Source: Spirosoma profusum (lineage in GTDB: Bacteria; Bacteroidota; Bacteroidia; Cytophagales; Spirosomataceae). Taken from it: a stretch of DNA of 64,000 bases. Location of the stretch: the NCBI RefSeq assembly GCF_014699005.1, contig NZ_JACWZY010000009.1, positions 124,001 through 188,000 on the forward strand, written 5' to 3'. Every line of letters starts with the position of its first letter. The first letter of the stretch is position 1. The notes under the pieces were generated by a model, which saw only the letters and a list, made by a program, of their open reading frames with translations, was not told where the DNA came from and did not search any database. Shown in pieces: positions 14,819-24,163 of the stretch. Position numbers and translations under genes: made by a program.

Positions 14819-16297
14819 ATGAAAAAATTACCCCAGATTGGCTCCAGACTCATGAACCGACGTATCGCGTTGGGGTTCATTGTGGCCATGGTGCTCATTG
14901 CGTCGGGGTTTGCCTTATCGTTTTACAGCTATAATCAATACGGTGAGGATACGAAACGGGTTCGGCACACCTATGATGTAATGAGCGCTCTTGAGAACGT
15001 TCTTTCACTTGTTAAAGATATTGAAGGAGGGTCCCGAGGTTATGTGATTACTCACGATGTCGCTTTTCTGGAGCCTTATCTGATGGCAAAGCGACTATTG
15101 CCAGATAAACTAAAGCAGTTACGGGAGTTAACAACCGACAACAAAATACAGATTCACCGTCGTCAGCTGCTCGAAAAGCTTGTTCAGGAAAAGCTTACCG
15201 TCACAAAAACCCGACTTAACTTACCAATAGATAGCAAGAACGGCCTGGAAACCAGCCGGATTGGTAAGCGGCAGATGGATGCTATCCGCCGACACGTAGC
15301 GTTGATGATCGATACGGAGAAAACACTGATGGGCTCCCGGAATCGGCAAGCTGAACGCTCCTTTCGGAATACCCTCATCATCATTTTTGTCCTGTCGCTG
15401 CTTACGTTTCTGGCACTCGCCCTCTCCTACTGGCTGCTCGAACAGGAACTAGCGCGTCGGCAGGCCAACGAAGATCAGCTTCGCAGTTATGAAAATCAGT
15501 TAAAAAGTCAGATTCGGCAGTTGGAAACCTCCAATGAAGAGTTAGAGCGCTTTGCGTTTGTGGCCAGTCACGATTTACAGGAGCCACTCCGTAAAATACA
15601 ATCGTTTGCCAACCTGATTACTGAGCGCTACGCCAATCTGTTCGATGCAGACAGTGCCATGTTTATGGGTAAAATCTCGCACTCGGCCGAACGTATGTCC
15701 AAGCTCATCAAGGACTTACTGAATTTTTCGAGGATATCCAGTCATCAGGAAGACTTTAAAGCGGTTGATCTGAACACCATTGTTCAACGGATTCTGGACG
15801 ATCAGGAACTTCGCATCAAGGGGCTGGATGTAGAGGTTGAGGTGAGTAATTTACCCACCATTCAGGCGGTGGCCAGCCAAATGGACCATCTCTTTAACAA
15901 CCTGATTTCGAACGCACTTAAGTTTACCCGAGAAGGTGTCCGACCAAAACTACGTATTTACGCGCGCCCCGTCGATGGTGATGTTTACACGGGTCTGGTT
16001 GCGGGAGGGACGTATATTGAAATCACCGTCGAAGACAATGGTATTGGCTTCGATGAAAAATACCTGGAGCACATTTTTAAAGTTTTTCAGCGATTACATG
16101 GTAAAAGTGCCTTTGAAGGTACAGGTATTGGCCTGGCTATCTGCAAACGGGTAGTAATGTATCATCAAGGGTATATCACGGCTAACAGTCAGCCCGACCA
16201 TGGCGCGTCCTTTATTATTGTACTCCCGGAAAGCCAATCATTACACTATTATGACAGACCAGCAGCAGCCGAAACCCATTCATATCCTCTTGGTTGA
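14819..16297 (+). CDS. CHASE3-domain sensor histidine kinase
   Basis: A 492-residue membrane kinase. I prefer the ATG at 14819 (MKKLPQIGSRL) over one at 14762 because a TAnnTTTG element lies between them. Membrane segments at about 16-36 and 183-205 flank a periplasmic helical CHASE3 sensor (with the typical VLSLVKDIEGGSRGYVITHD). A coiled linker leads to a HisKA domain with the phosphorylated histidine in FVASHDLQEPLRKIQ near residue 250, as in Cph1-type bacteriophytochrome kinases. The ATPase domain has N (NNLISNALKF), G1 (EDNGIGFDEKYL), F (IFKVFQRLHG) and G2 (GTGIGLAICKR) boxes. The 3' end overlaps the response-regulator gene by 47 bases, so they form a pair. The stimulus is unknown. Confidence 0.94.
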   Translation: MKKLPQIGSRLMNRRIALGFIVAMVLIASGFALSFYSYNQYGEDTKRVRHTYDVMSALENVLSLVKDIEGGSRGYVITHDVAFLEPYLMAKRLLPDKLKQLRELTTDNKIQIHRRQLLEKLVQEKLTVTKTRLNLPIDSKNGLETSRIGKRQMDAIRRHVALMIDTEKTLMGSRNRQAERSFRNTLIIIFVLSLLTFLALALSYWLLEQELARRQANEDQLRSYENQLKSQIRQLETSNEELERFAFVASHDLQEPLRKIQSFANLITERYANLFDADSAMFMGKISHSAERMSKLIKDLLNFSRISSHQEDFKAVDLNTIVQRILDDQELRIKGLDVEVEVSNLPTIQAVASQMDHLFNNLISNALKFTREGVRPKLRIYARPVDGDVYTGLVAGGTYIEITVEDNGIGFDEKYLEHIFKVFQRLHGKSAFEGTGIGLAICKRVVMYHQGYITANSQPDHGASFIIVLPESQSLHYYDRPAAAETHSYPLG

Positions 16298-16712
16298 CGA
16301 CGACGAAGATGATCGCTATTTGACCAAAGAAGCCTTTCAGCAGCATTATCCGGCAAGTCGGATCTCGTTTGCGGAAGACGGTGAGGATCTGATGGATTTC
16401 CTTACGTATCAGGGACGTTACGTGGACGCCAAGCATACCTTGCCGGAACTGATTCTGCTCGACCTGAATATGCCCCGTAAGGATGGCCGTGAGGCTCTGC
16501 GTGAAATTAAATCTGACAGCCAGTTTCGGCACATTCCGATTGTGGTACTAACAACCTCAGACGCCCGCGACGATGTCGAAACGTCGTACCTGAACGGGGC
16601 CAACAGCTTCATTACCAAACCCCCTACGTTCCAGCGACTTAGCGAAGTAACCAGAGCCATTGTGCAATATTGGTTTAACGTAGTGACCGTATGCGAACAT
16701 CCGGAAGAGTAA
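16251..16712 (+). CDS. Rcp1-like single-domain response regulator
   Basis: A stand-alone receiver domain of 153 residues beginning MTDQQQPKPIHILLVDDDEDDRY at the ATG at 16251; a longer frame from 16200 only reads through the kinase gene. The acidic pocket is DDDEDD, the phosphorylated aspartate is in LILLDLNMPRKDG near residue 70, followed by LTTSD and the FITKPP lysine. No output domain follows, as in Rcp1/CheY-like proteins that pair with Cph1-type kinases. It overlaps the kinase gene by 47 bases, so translation is coupled and the kinase is the likely phosphodonor. The downstream target is not visible. Confidence 0.94.
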   Translation: MTDQQQPKPIHILLVDDDEDDRYLTKEAFQQHYPASRISFAEDGEDLMDFLTYQGRYVDAKHTLPELILLDLNMPRKDGREALREIKSDSQFRHIPIVVLTTSDARDDVETSYLNGANSFITKPPTFQRLSEVTRAIVQYWFNVVTVCEHPEE

Positions 16713-16714
16713 AT

Positions 16715-16789
16715 AGTGGTTAGTCAATAGTCGTCTGAAATGCCTATGTTTTTTGAAACGATTTCTGGCGACTATCGACTAATGACTAT
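16715..16789. repeat. Inverted pair of GTTAGTCAATAGTC-type heptamer arrays
   Basis: Left arm 16715-16741 and right arm 16761-16789 (ACTATCG, ACTAATG, ACTATCA units) pair with few mismatches around a 19-base loop. It lies between convergent genes; the right arm runs into the stop codon of the carboxypeptidase gene. It could act as a terminator in both directions. Confidence 0.7.
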
Positions 16790-18332
16790 CATTCCCATTT
16801 ATTCCAACCAAACTGACAAAGATTTTACTTAACGCGCCGGTTACGTCGCGGCTCTGACCGGGAGTGAACTTATTGACCAGTACACAGAAACTCATCAATT
16901 CGCCATCCCTCGCCGTAAAATACCCGGCATAGGCCCGAACACCATCGATGGAACCACTTTTGGCCCGAACGTTACCAGCCGCTAACGTACCACGTGCCAG
17001 TGTTCGCACAGTGCCTGTCTGTCCCACCACCGGAATACTTTCATAAAATACTGGAAATGTCTTCTCCCGGCCTGTAACGCTAAGTATCGACGTCATGTTA
17101 TCAGCCGTTAACGCCCCAAATGCCGATAATCCACTGCCATCCCGAATCCGAAATCCGTTTATATCGACGCCTTTATTTTTCCAAAACGTAGTCAATGTCT
17201 CCAAACTGGCTTCCGTCGAACGTACCGTTTTGTTCAGCGTCAGTGCCGTAGTACGTAGCAGAGCCTCCGCATAAAGATTGATACTCTGGAAATTAGTTTG
17301 TTGAATTAACTCAGGAAGGAGGGGCGATTTGTGCTGATGGAGTACCGTCCGTTTGCCATTCTGAACTAACGTAGTAATGAGCCCCCCTCCTATTGAGACG
17401 GGCGGTCCGCTCACTGTTACGTTGTCCTGAATCAATTGATTCTGAAGGGCATAGGCCGCAAAATAAGCCGGATCGGGTAAGGCACCCTTCACACTGAATT
17501 CATTAGCGGGTTCTCCCATTGGCACTTTACCGGTCAGCCACTGCTGATTCGTGAAGGGAGTACCGTAAATATTTACCTGATCGCCCGTATTGGCCGCGTC
17601 GGTGGTTACCGTATTGCGAAAACTGATATACGGCACGGGCGGGTCGGTACGTATCACGCTGGCCGGTGCGCCGATGGTTTTACCTGGTCGGAAAAATACC
17701 CGGTACAGATTTTCATTGATGTTAAGCGCGCTCAGGCTGGCACCATAGTAGTTCCCTAAATCGCCGTAAGGCCAGCCATCGGGAGTAGTCAGATCGTCGT
17801 ACAGACTCCCATCTCCCACAACCACGCCCTGAATCCGGCGGATACCCGCAGCCTGTACCGCATCTGACCACGTATCAAGCAGAGCGGCCAAATCGAAGTA
17901 GCCCGTAAATCGCCAACTCCCCAGCGAGGGATCACCCGTTCCCCGTATGTAAAGATTACCGATCAACGTACTGTCTTTGATCGTTCCATCATATTCGAGC
18001 GTTGTCGTGTAGGTATAGTTCGGTCCAAGCACCTGAAGGGCCGTAGCGGTTGTAATCAGTTTTAGAGTCGACGCCGACGGCAGGCTCTGGTAGGCGTTAT
18101 ACGCAAATCGTTCCTGTCCATCACGTACTCGCCTGACAGACAGGGCCACTGTACCGAAACGTACCGCCGACCCCGTCTGCAAGGCGTCTACCAATTGCCG
18201 CAGTTGCCGGGTAGCCAACGTATCGACGGATCGAACCGGCTGTGCGAGGGCCTCAGGTGAGGATTCAAAAATACCAATAACAAGCAGTAAAATAAACTGT
18301 ATATAGCGCGTGAAAGCGGCAAAAAAGCGCAT
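16779..18332 (-). CDS. dacB: D-alanyl-D-alanine carboxypeptidase/endopeptidase, PBP4 type (peptidase S13)
   Basis: Periplasmic low-molecular-weight penicillin-binding protein that trims peptidoglycan. I start at the ATG at 18332 (517 residues), which opens directly on a signal peptide (MRFFAAFTRYIQFILLLVIG, cleavage after LAQ); the longer frame from 18428 adds unlike residues. The SxxK motif is STLK in PSASTLKLITTAT. An inserted domain follows, then the second motif in RDGSGLSAFGALT, and the KTG-like KSGSIDGVRAYAGYF near the C-terminus. These are the S13 signatures. A divergent promoter element for the next gene lies upstream at 18367. Confidence 0.92.
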   Translation of the reverse strand: MRFFAAFTRYIQFILLLVIGIFESSPEALAQPVRSVDTLATRQLRQLVDALQTGSAVRFGTVALSVRRVRDGQERFAYNAYQSLPSASTLKLITTATALQVLGPNYTYTTTLEYDGTIKDSTLIGNLYIRGTGDPSLGSWRFTGYFDLAALLDTWSDAVQAAGIRRIQGVVVGDGSLYDDLTTPDGWPYGDLGNYYGASLSALNINENLYRVFFRPGKTIGAPASVIRTDPPVPYISFRNTVTTDAANTGDQVNIYGTPFTNQQWLTGKVPMGEPANEFSVKGALPDPAYFAAYALQNQLIQDNVTVSGPPVSIGGGLITTLVQNGKRTVLHQHKSPLLPELIQQTNFQSINLYAEALLRTTALTLNKTVRSTEASLETLTTFWKNKGVDINGFRIRDGSGLSAFGALTADNMTSILSVTGREKTFPVFYESIPVVGQTGTVRTLARGTLAAGNVRAKSGSIDGVRAYAGYFTARDGELMSFCVLVNKFTPGQSRDVTGALSKIFVSLVGINGNDSH

Positions 18333-18366
18333 TGGAGAAGGGTTAGGCGATTCGGGTCGTATTTCG

Positions 18367-18374
18367 TACTTTTG
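18367..18374 (+). promoter_or_regulatory. TAnnTTTG element ahead of the beta-CASP nuclease gene
   Basis: TACTTTTG on the plus strand, 90 bases before the nuclease ATG. The -33 element is not convincing, so this is a candidate only. Confidence 0.4.
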
Positions 18375-18463
18375 CAAACTTACGCAATAAACACCACCCG
18401 ACCTGCACCAAAACTGGTTACCAGCCATCGAACAAACGACACTGATTAGTTAACGCAGTACGC

Positions 18464-19888
18464 ATGAAATTATCATTTCTGGGGGCGGCACGGCAGGTTA
18501 CAGGAAGTATGTACCTGCTGGAACTGGAGGAAGATTACCGCATTCTGATCGACTGCGGGTCTGACCTCGAACGTTCCAACGGGCAAACAGCCCCCACCGT
18601 TACTCATCCGGGATTTTTTCCGTTTGAGGCTTCGAGTATCAATCTGGTTTTGCTTACCCATGCGCATATCGACCATTCGGGTAACCTGCCCAACCTGTAC
18701 CGTGAAGGCTACGAAGGGCAGATTCTTTGCACTGAACCCACCTTTGCCCTCACCAACGTATTACTGAAAGATGCGGCCTCGCTCAATCAGAAACGTATCA
18801 ACGACCTGAACGCCAGCAAAAAACAGCGCGTAAAAGACCGTCAGATTCAGATGCAGAAAGATCTGTTTCTGGATCGGCAGGTACGTGAATCGATGGAGAA
18901 CGTAGTACCGATTGCGTTCAACCGGAAGTTTCGCGTGGCCGACGGCGTCGACGTAACGTTTATTCCCGCCGGTCATTTATTGGGGGCTGCGCATATACTG
19001 ATTAATGTCGTCGAAAACGGGGAGCGTAAAAGCATCTGTTTCTCAGGCGATATTGGCCGCAAAAACTATCCGTTACTGGTTGATCCGGCATCGATACCGC
19101 CAGTTGATTACCTGATCTGCGAGAGCACTTACGGCAACCGACTCCACGATAGCCAGTCCACGCCGGAGGACGTACTGGCCGACGTTATTCAGCGTACCTG
19201 CATCGACACACCCGGGCGGCTCATCATTCCCTCGTTCAGTGTCGGGCGCACGCAATCCTTACTGTATACACTCAATCGATTGTATACCGAACGGAATTTT
19301 CCGCCTATCCGGGTTTTTTCCGACAGCCCCATGGCATTCGAAAGCTCGAAAATTTATACGCAGTACGTTCGGATGCTGAACCAGGAGGCTAAAGTATTTT
19401 TTGAAGATAATGAAGCGCTGTTCGATTTCGAGAATTTCCAGTTTCTGGAATCCTCACAAGCCAGTAAGGCTGTATCGAATTACAACGAGCCTTGTATTAT
19501 CATTTCCTCGTCGGGTATGGTGCAGGGCGGGCGTGTCGAATACCACGTAGCAGAGAACATCAGCAATCCTTACGCCACGATTCTGATTATTGGCTACTGT
19601 GCCGAAGGAACGCTGGGCTGGCGATTGCTCAACGGGCAACAAACCCTCAGTATCAAAGGAAAAGATCATCAGGTCCGAGCCAACATTGAAAAAATAGACG
19701 TATTCAGCGGCCACGGTGATCGAAACGATCTAGTGAGCTTTGTGAGTATGCAATCGCCAGAAACCCTTAAATCAGTTTTTCTAGTACACGGCGAATATGA
19801 AAGTATGGAATCATTCCGCGATACGTTGGCTGAAGCCGGTTATCCACAGGTAGTGATTCCCAAAAAAGGCGAAAGCTTTGAACTTTAA
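18464..19888 (+). CDS. Metallo-beta-lactamase-fold nuclease, beta-CASP (CPSF73-like) family
   Basis: A 474-residue predicted RNA-processing nuclease. The MBL core starts at the N-terminus (MKLSFLGAARQVTGS, the usual opening of this family). It holds the two-zinc motif as THAHIDHSGNLP near residue 65, the motif-3 histidine in PAGHLLGAAHI and the motif-4 aspartate in CFSGDIGR. The beta-CASP insertion includes SFSVGRTQSLLY and the ISSSGMVQGGRVEYH region, and the RNA-specificity domain ends with IDVFSGHGDR and VHGE. It resembles archaeal/bacterial CPSF73 homologues more than RNase J, which is longer. It is divergent from dacB and separated from accA by a heptamer inverted repeat. Confidence 0.92.
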   Translation: MKLSFLGAARQVTGSMYLLELEEDYRILIDCGSDLERSNGQTAPTVTHPGFFPFEASSINLVLLTHAHIDHSGNLPNLYREGYEGQILCTEPTFALTNVLLKDAASLNQKRINDLNASKKQRVKDRQIQMQKDLFLDRQVRESMENVVPIAFNRKFRVADGVDVTFIPAGHLLGAAHILINVVENGERKSICFSGDIGRKNYPLLVDPASIPPVDYLICESTYGNRLHDSQSTPEDVLADVIQRTCIDTPGRLIIPSFSVGRTQSLLYTLNRLYTERNFPPIRVFSDSPMAFESSKIYTQYVRMLNQEAKVFFEDNEALFDFENFQFLESSQASKAVSNYNEPCIIISSSGMVQGGRVEYHVAENISNPYATILIIGYCAEGTLGWRLLNGQQTLSIKGKDHQVRANIEKIDVFSGHGDRNDLVSFVSMQSPETLKSVFLVHGEYESMESFRDTLAEAGYPQVVIPKKGESFEL

Positions 19889-19966
19889 GTGATAAGTGAT
19901 GAGTGTTGAGTGATGAGCAAAATTGCCCAGCCACTTATCACTCATCACTTATCACTCATCACTTAT
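19887..19966. repeat. Inverted pair of GTGATAA/GTGATGA heptamer arrays ahead of accA
   Basis: The left arm (19887-19917) reads GTGATAA, GTGATGA, GTGTTGA, GTGATGA. The right arm (19932-19966) reads ACTTATC, ACTCATC repeats. The arms are close complements around a short AT/GC loop, five bases before the accA start. Read through in frame, the right arm gives a false LITYHSSLI peptide ahead of AccA. Confidence 0.85.
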
Positions 19967-19970
19967 AAAG

Positions 19971-20924
19971 ATGAGAACGTATCTCGATTTTGAACGACCC
20001 ATTGCCGATTTGGAAGCACGGCTGGAAGAAACTAAAAAACTGGCGCAGACCAGCAATGTCGACGTAAAAGAAGCGGTCGATATTCTGGAACTGAGTATCG
20101 ATAAACTGCGCCGGGAGATTTTTCAGAACCTGACTCGCTGGCAGCGCGTCCAACTCTCCCGCCACCCCGACCGGCCTTATACCCTCGATTACATCTCGCT
20201 GATGTGCGACCAGTTCATCGAACTGCACGGCGACCGTACGGTACGTGACGACCCGGCGATGGTAGGTGGCTTCTGCGAACTGGGCGGTCAGACAGTCATG
20301 ATCATCGGTCAACAAAAAGGACGTAACACCAAGCAGCGGCAGTACCGGAATTTTGGTATGCCCAATCCCGAAGGCTATCGAAAAGCGCTACGTCTGATGA
20401 AATTGGCCGAAAAATTCAACAAGCCAATCATCACCATGATCGATACGCCTGGTGCCTATCCGGGTCTGGAAGCCGAAGAGCGCGGTCAGGGTGAAGCCAT
20501 TGCGCGGAATCTGAAAGAGATGTTTATGCTCACGGTACCGGTCATCTGCATCGTCATTGGTGAGGGAGCTTCGGGTGGAGCACTAGGCATTGCCATCGGC
20601 GACCGGGTGCTGATGCTCGAAAACACTTGGTATTCAGTTATTTCGCCTGAAAACTGCTCAACCATTCTCTGGCGGAGCTGGGATTTCAAGGAACAGGCAG
20701 CCGAAGCCATGAAGCTGACCGCCCGCGACATGCAACGTAACAAACTGGTCGATGAAATTGTGGAAGAACCCACCGGTGGCGCCCACAACGATCACCAGGC
20801 CATGGCCAATCACCTGAAAGAAGTCATTTTGAAAGCCCTCGCCGAACTCAATGCCCTCTCGCCCGAAGAACGTATCAATCAACGTATCGAAAAGTTCTGC
20901 GACATGGGGGTAGTGGTCGAGTAA
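19971..20924 (+). CDS. accA: Acetyl-CoA carboxylase carboxyltransferase, alpha subunit
   Basis: Transfers the carboxyl group from biotin to acetyl-CoA in the first step of fatty-acid synthesis, as an alpha2-beta2 complex with AccD. The ATG at 19971 ([18 protein letters not shown]) gives 317 residues, the normal length and start; the 16 extra codons upstream are translated heptamer repeat. Conserved segments are [25 protein letters not shown], the [27 protein letters not shown] block, [17 protein letters not shown] and [21 protein letters not shown] with the oxyanion glycines. accD is not nearby, as is usual. Confidence 0.97.
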   Translation: MRTYLDFERPIADLEARLEETKKLAQTSNVDVKEAVDILELSIDKLRREIFQNLTRWQRVQLSRHPDRPYTLDYISLMCDQFIELHGDRTVRDDPAMVGGFCELGGQTVMIIGQQKGRNTKQRQYRNFGMPNPEGYRKALRLMKLAEKFNKPIITMIDTPGAYPGLEAEERGQGEAIARNLKEMFMLTVPVICIVIGEGASGGALGIAIGDRVLMLENTWYSVISPENCSTILWRSWDFKEQAAEAMKLTARDMQRNKLVDEIVEEPTGGAHNDHQAMANHLKEVILKALAELNALSPEERINQRIEKFCDMGVVVE

Positions 20925-20980
20925 AACTATTCCAGTCGAGCTGACTGGATCACTAAACTTACAACCTGAAATCCATACCT

Positions 20981-21592
20981 ATGAAAAACCTTATTTTCGA
21001 CCTTGGCGACGTTATTATTCCGATTGATTTAACGGCGCCTGTACGGAATTTCGCCATGCTGGCCAATCTGCCTGAAGATGATGTTCGGGCACTTTGGAAG
21101 CAGTACGACATCTGGAACCAATACGAAACCGGCTTAATTGACGATGAATCATTTCGGACGCACGTTCGTCAGTTGCTCAAGAATGATGCCTGGGCTGATG
21201 AAGTCATCGATACGGCCTGGAACAGCGTATTACTCGACCTGCCCGTTGAACGTATCGAACGAATAAAATCCCTCCAATCGAAATATCGGCTCTTTTTGTT
21301 GAGCAATACCAGCCCCATTCATATCCGGCGGGTCAACCACGTACTGACCAGTTTAAACCAGCCAACCCTGGAGGAACTCTTCGAGCGTGTATTTTATTCA
21401 TACGATGTACGTATGGCTAAACCATCGCCGGATATCTATCAGCATGTATTGACCGAAGCTAACTTGGTAGCATCCGAAACCGCCTTTTTCGACGACAATT
21501 CGGCAAATATCAAGGCAGCTGAGGAGTTAGGTATTCAGGCCATACACGTACAACCACCGAAGACAATACTGGACTACTTAAAAGATGTATGA
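20981..21592 (+). CDS. HAD-superfamily (subclass IA) phosphatase, YihX-like
   Basis: A 203-residue cytosolic phosphatase. Motif I is FDLGDVIIPID at residues 6-16, with the nucleophile Asp7 and Asp10. A helical cap follows (about 18-85). Motif II is LFLLSNTSP near 105, motif III is the lysine in MAKPSPDIYQ and motif IV is FFDDNSANIKAAEELG. The opening and the SNTSPIHI segment resemble YihX-type sugar-phosphate phosphatases; the substrate is inference only. The final codons and stop are embedded in the left arm of a long inverted repeat, so the hairpin may also end the transcript. Confidence 0.9.
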   Translation: MKNLIFDLGDVIIPIDLTAPVRNFAMLANLPEDDVRALWKQYDIWNQYETGLIDDESFRTHVRQLLKNDAWADEVIDTAWNSVLLDLPVERIERIKSLQSKYRLFLLSNTSPIHIRRVNHVLTSLNQPTLEELFERVFYSYDVRMAKPSPDIYQHVLTEANLVASETAFFDDNSANIKAAEELGIQAIHVQPPKTILDYLKDV

Positions 21593-21659
21593 TATATGAT
21601 GTAGGATGTATGCAATTTCTCTACTTACATTCATCCTACATCATATATCATACATCTTT
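21581..21659. repeat. Near-perfect 32-bp inverted repeat of TGTATGA-type heptamers
   Basis: The left arm 21581-21612 and the right arm 21628-21659 match at 31 of 32 positions around a 15-base loop. Each arm is a heptamer series TGTATGA, TATATGA, TGTAGGA, TGTATG. The left arm includes the stop codon of the HAD phosphatase gene. The right arm ends about ten bases before the site-2 protease start. It has the strongest symmetry of this repeat class in the window. Confidence 0.9.
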
Positions 21660-21668
21660 TCCTTCTTT

Positions 21669-22823
21669 ATGAACAAACGCCTTAAAACGTACCTCCTCCA
21701 TGGAGGTCTTTTTATAATTACGCTGATTACCACTACGTTGGCCGGTGCCGAATGGATGTATGGGCGGCTGTTTATCCCGGTAGTAGAAGGTATGAAAACG
21801 CTGGGTTGGACTGAGTTTTTAAACGGTTTTCAGTTTTCAATTCCATTTCTGGCCATCTTAACCGTCCACGAATTCGGCCATTATTTCACGGCGAAAGCCA
21901 ATCGAGTTCGGGTGTCACTTCCTTACTACATTCCGCTGTGGCTGGCAATTGGACAGAGTATAGGTACGTTGGGGGCTTTCATCCGCATTCGCGATTACAT
22001 CGACAGCCGTCGGAAGTATTTCGATATTGGTATTGCAGGACCGTTAGCTGGTTTTGTCTTGGCCCTGGTAGTTCTCTGGTACGGTTTTTCACATTTGCCA
22101 CCCCCTGAATTTATCTTCACCATTCACCCCGAATACCAGAAATGGGGGTTGGATTATGGGAAATATGCCTTCCAGAATTTGCCGGAAGGTGGCGCTGTTG
22201 GACTGGGAGATAACTTACTGTTTACGTTTTTCAAAACGTACGTAGCAGATCCCGCTCGCGTCCCGCATCCTTACGAGATGATTCATTATCCCTACGTACT
22301 GGCGGGTTATCTGGCACTATTTTTCACCTCACTTAACCTGATTCCGATTGGTCAGTTAGATGGGGGGCACATACTTTATGCGCTGATTGGTCGACGACGT
22401 TTCCGGTGGGTAGCTCCTGCGCTTTTCATTGGTTTTGCGTTCTATGCGGGGCTGGGTTTATTTACTCCTGCTGATTTTGCCATACCGAATAACGATGCTT
22501 TTCTGGACCAACTCGGCTACTTTTTGCTTTACGTTGGTTTTCTATTTCTGGCCTTTGCACGTATCAGCGAGAATCGTATCACGGTGTTGCTCATTACGTT
22601 AAGCGTAGTAGTTGGGCAGTTCATCCTGTCCTGGCTACGTCCCGACTGGGTTGGTTATTCAGGTTTTCTGGTGTTTGTTTTTGTACTCGGTCGCTTTCTG
22701 GGTGTGTATCACCCCGAAACACCTCTTGAAGAACCACTCGACTTCAAACGCCAGGTGCTGGGATGGATAGCGTTGCTGGTATTCATTCTCTGTTTCAGCC
22801 CAAAGCCGTTTTTAGTTCCCTGA
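21669..22823 (+). CDS. Site-2 protease family (M50) intramembrane metalloprotease
   Basis: A polytopic membrane protease of 384 residues from the ATG at 21669 (MNKRLKTYLLHGG); the 21 codons before it read through the inverted repeat. The zinc motif is HEFGH in LTVHEFGHYFTAKANRVRV near residue 75. The second active-site motif is IGQLDGGHILYAL near residue 235, giving the third ligand Asp in the LDG context. Several hydrophobic helices flank both. No PDZ domain is visible between the motifs. This type is widespread in Bacteroidota and is distinct from RseP; the substrate is unknown. Confidence 0.88.
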   Translation: MNKRLKTYLLHGGLFIITLITTTLAGAEWMYGRLFIPVVEGMKTLGWTEFLNGFQFSIPFLAILTVHEFGHYFTAKANRVRVSLPYYIPLWLAIGQSIGTLGAFIRIRDYIDSRRKYFDIGIAGPLAGFVLALVVLWYGFSHLPPPEFIFTIHPEYQKWGLDYGKYAFQNLPEGGAVGLGDNLLFTFFKTYVADPARVPHPYEMIHYPYVLAGYLALFFTSLNLIPIGQLDGGHILYALIGRRRFRWVAPALFIGFAFYAGLGLFTPADFAIPNNDAFLDQLGYFLLYVGFLFLAFARISENRITVLLITLSVVVGQFILSWLRPDWVGYSGFLVFVFVLGRFLGVYHPETPLEEPLDFKRQVLGWIALLVFILCFSPKPFLVP

Positions 22824-22889
22824 GACGTAGTGCACGTATCGAAATGGTCTAAGCTGAAGTGGGTTATATACGTACTTGAGGGAATTCTG

Positions 22890-24101
22890 TTAGTTCACAC
22901 TATCTCTAATTCGATAAACGAACGCGACCACCAGCAAGAGCAAGGCCACACTTGCCAGCGCGATAGATAGTGAAAACTGCTGGGCGATAAAACCCAGCAG
23001 GGCCGGACCAGCAAGCAGACCTGTATAACCCATCGTCGTAATGGTCGATAAACTAACTGTCGGAGGGATAGTGGGCAAACTGCCCGCTTCGCTGAAAAGG
23101 ACAGGTACAATATTGGCAACCCCCGCTCCTATTAGCACAAAGCCAATCAAGGTCAAAAACGTCCAGGGGCTTAAAAGAATAACAATCAGTCCAACGGCAG
23201 CTATCAAACTGCCACTTATGACGACTGTCTTTGCGTTTAGTCGCGCCACTAGGTTATCGCCAACTAACCGTATGACAGCCATGGCAACGGAAAAAGCTGC
23301 GTAACCCGCTCCAGCAAACTCGGGTGAAATTCCTTTTATATCCCGTAGAAAAATAGCGCCCCAGTCCAGTACGGCTCCCTCTGCCAGAAAAATAGCAAAA
23401 CACATAGCACCCAGGAATAGTAAACGACCATCCAGCCATTGAAACCGTTGATTTCCCGATACGGTCTGAACAGTATCAGTAAAATGAGCCATAGTTCCAC
23501 GCTCAAAATCGGCAGAAAACAGGTTTCTATACTGGGTCAGGGTAATAACGATCATCAGGGCGGCAATACTGATAATGGCCGGAACAGGATTAAGTCCCAG
23601 TTTAATCAAAAAGCCAAGACCCAGGGAACCAAACAGACCACCCACACTGAACAGGCCATGTAAGGACGACATAATTGGTCTTCCATACAGGTTTTGAACG
23701 TGTACACCGTGCGAATTCATGGCCACATCAATAGCCCCAATACCTGAACCGAATATAAATAAGGTTACTGCCATGGCGGTTGTGGACGTAAGGATCAGGA
23801 GCAGCGGTAGTGATAGAGCTATGATCAATCCCGCACACGCCATCACAATGCGGCTTCCGAAGCGACTCACGAGCATTCCCGAAATCGGCATCATCAGCAG
23901 GGCACCAGCGCCCAACAGGAGCAACAATAATCCCAGATTGCCATCGTTCAACCCCAAACGATCTTTCGCATAAGGAACCATCGGTGCCCAACTGGCCATT
24001 CCCAGACCGCAAACCAGAAAAATTAACTGGGTAGCCTGACGGGCCTTTATGACGTGCGCTGGAAGTGTCACTGTCGCTACATTCATAGTTATTGAACTCA
24101 T
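22890..24101 (-). CDS. MFS transporter, YbjJ-like
   Basis: A 12-helix major facilitator of 403 residues. The N-terminal half has the loop motif ISGMLVSRFGSRIV (motif A variant) and the segment DVAMNSHGVHVQNLYGRPIMSSLHGLFSVGG. That segment is characteristic of the YbjJ/FucP-like group in which the second repeat begins with a histidine-rich helix. The C-terminal half has GYAAFSVAMAVIRLVGDNLVARL. Substrates of this group are mostly unknown. It is monocistronic. The 66 bases after the preceding plus-strand gene hold no obvious hairpin. Confidence 0.85.
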   Translation of the reverse strand: MSSITMNVATVTLPAHVIKARQATQLIFLVCGLGMASWAPMVPYAKDRLGLNDGNLGLLLLLLGAGALLMMPISGMLVSRFGSRIVMACAGLIIALSLPLLLILTSTTAMAVTLFIFGSGIGAIDVAMNSHGVHVQNLYGRPIMSSLHGLFSVGGLFGSLGLGFLIKLGLNPVPAIISIAALMIVITLTQYRNLFSADFERGTMAHFTDTVQTVSGNQRFQWLDGRLLFLGAMCFAIFLAEGAVLDWGAIFLRDIKGISPEFAGAGYAAFSVAMAVIRLVGDNLVARLNAKTVVISGSLIAAVGLIVILLSPWTFLTLIGFVLIGAGVANIVPVLFSEAGSLPTIPPTVSLSTITTMGYTGLLAGPALLGFIAQQFSLSIALASVALLLLVVAFVYRIRDSVN

Positions 24102-24121
24102 TACAATTCAGCAAATTAACC

Positions 24122-24162
24122 AGAGTCAACGCTTGACTATTGACTGCTGACTATCGATTAAC
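24122..24162. repeat. Degenerate GACTATT-type heptamer array
   Basis: The units GACTATT, GACTGCT, GACTATC, GATTAAC lie between the MFS and exonuclease genes. A short dyad AGTCAA-CGC-TTGACT begins the array. No full second arm was found, unlike the other loci. Confidence 0.5.
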
Positions 24163-24163
24163 T

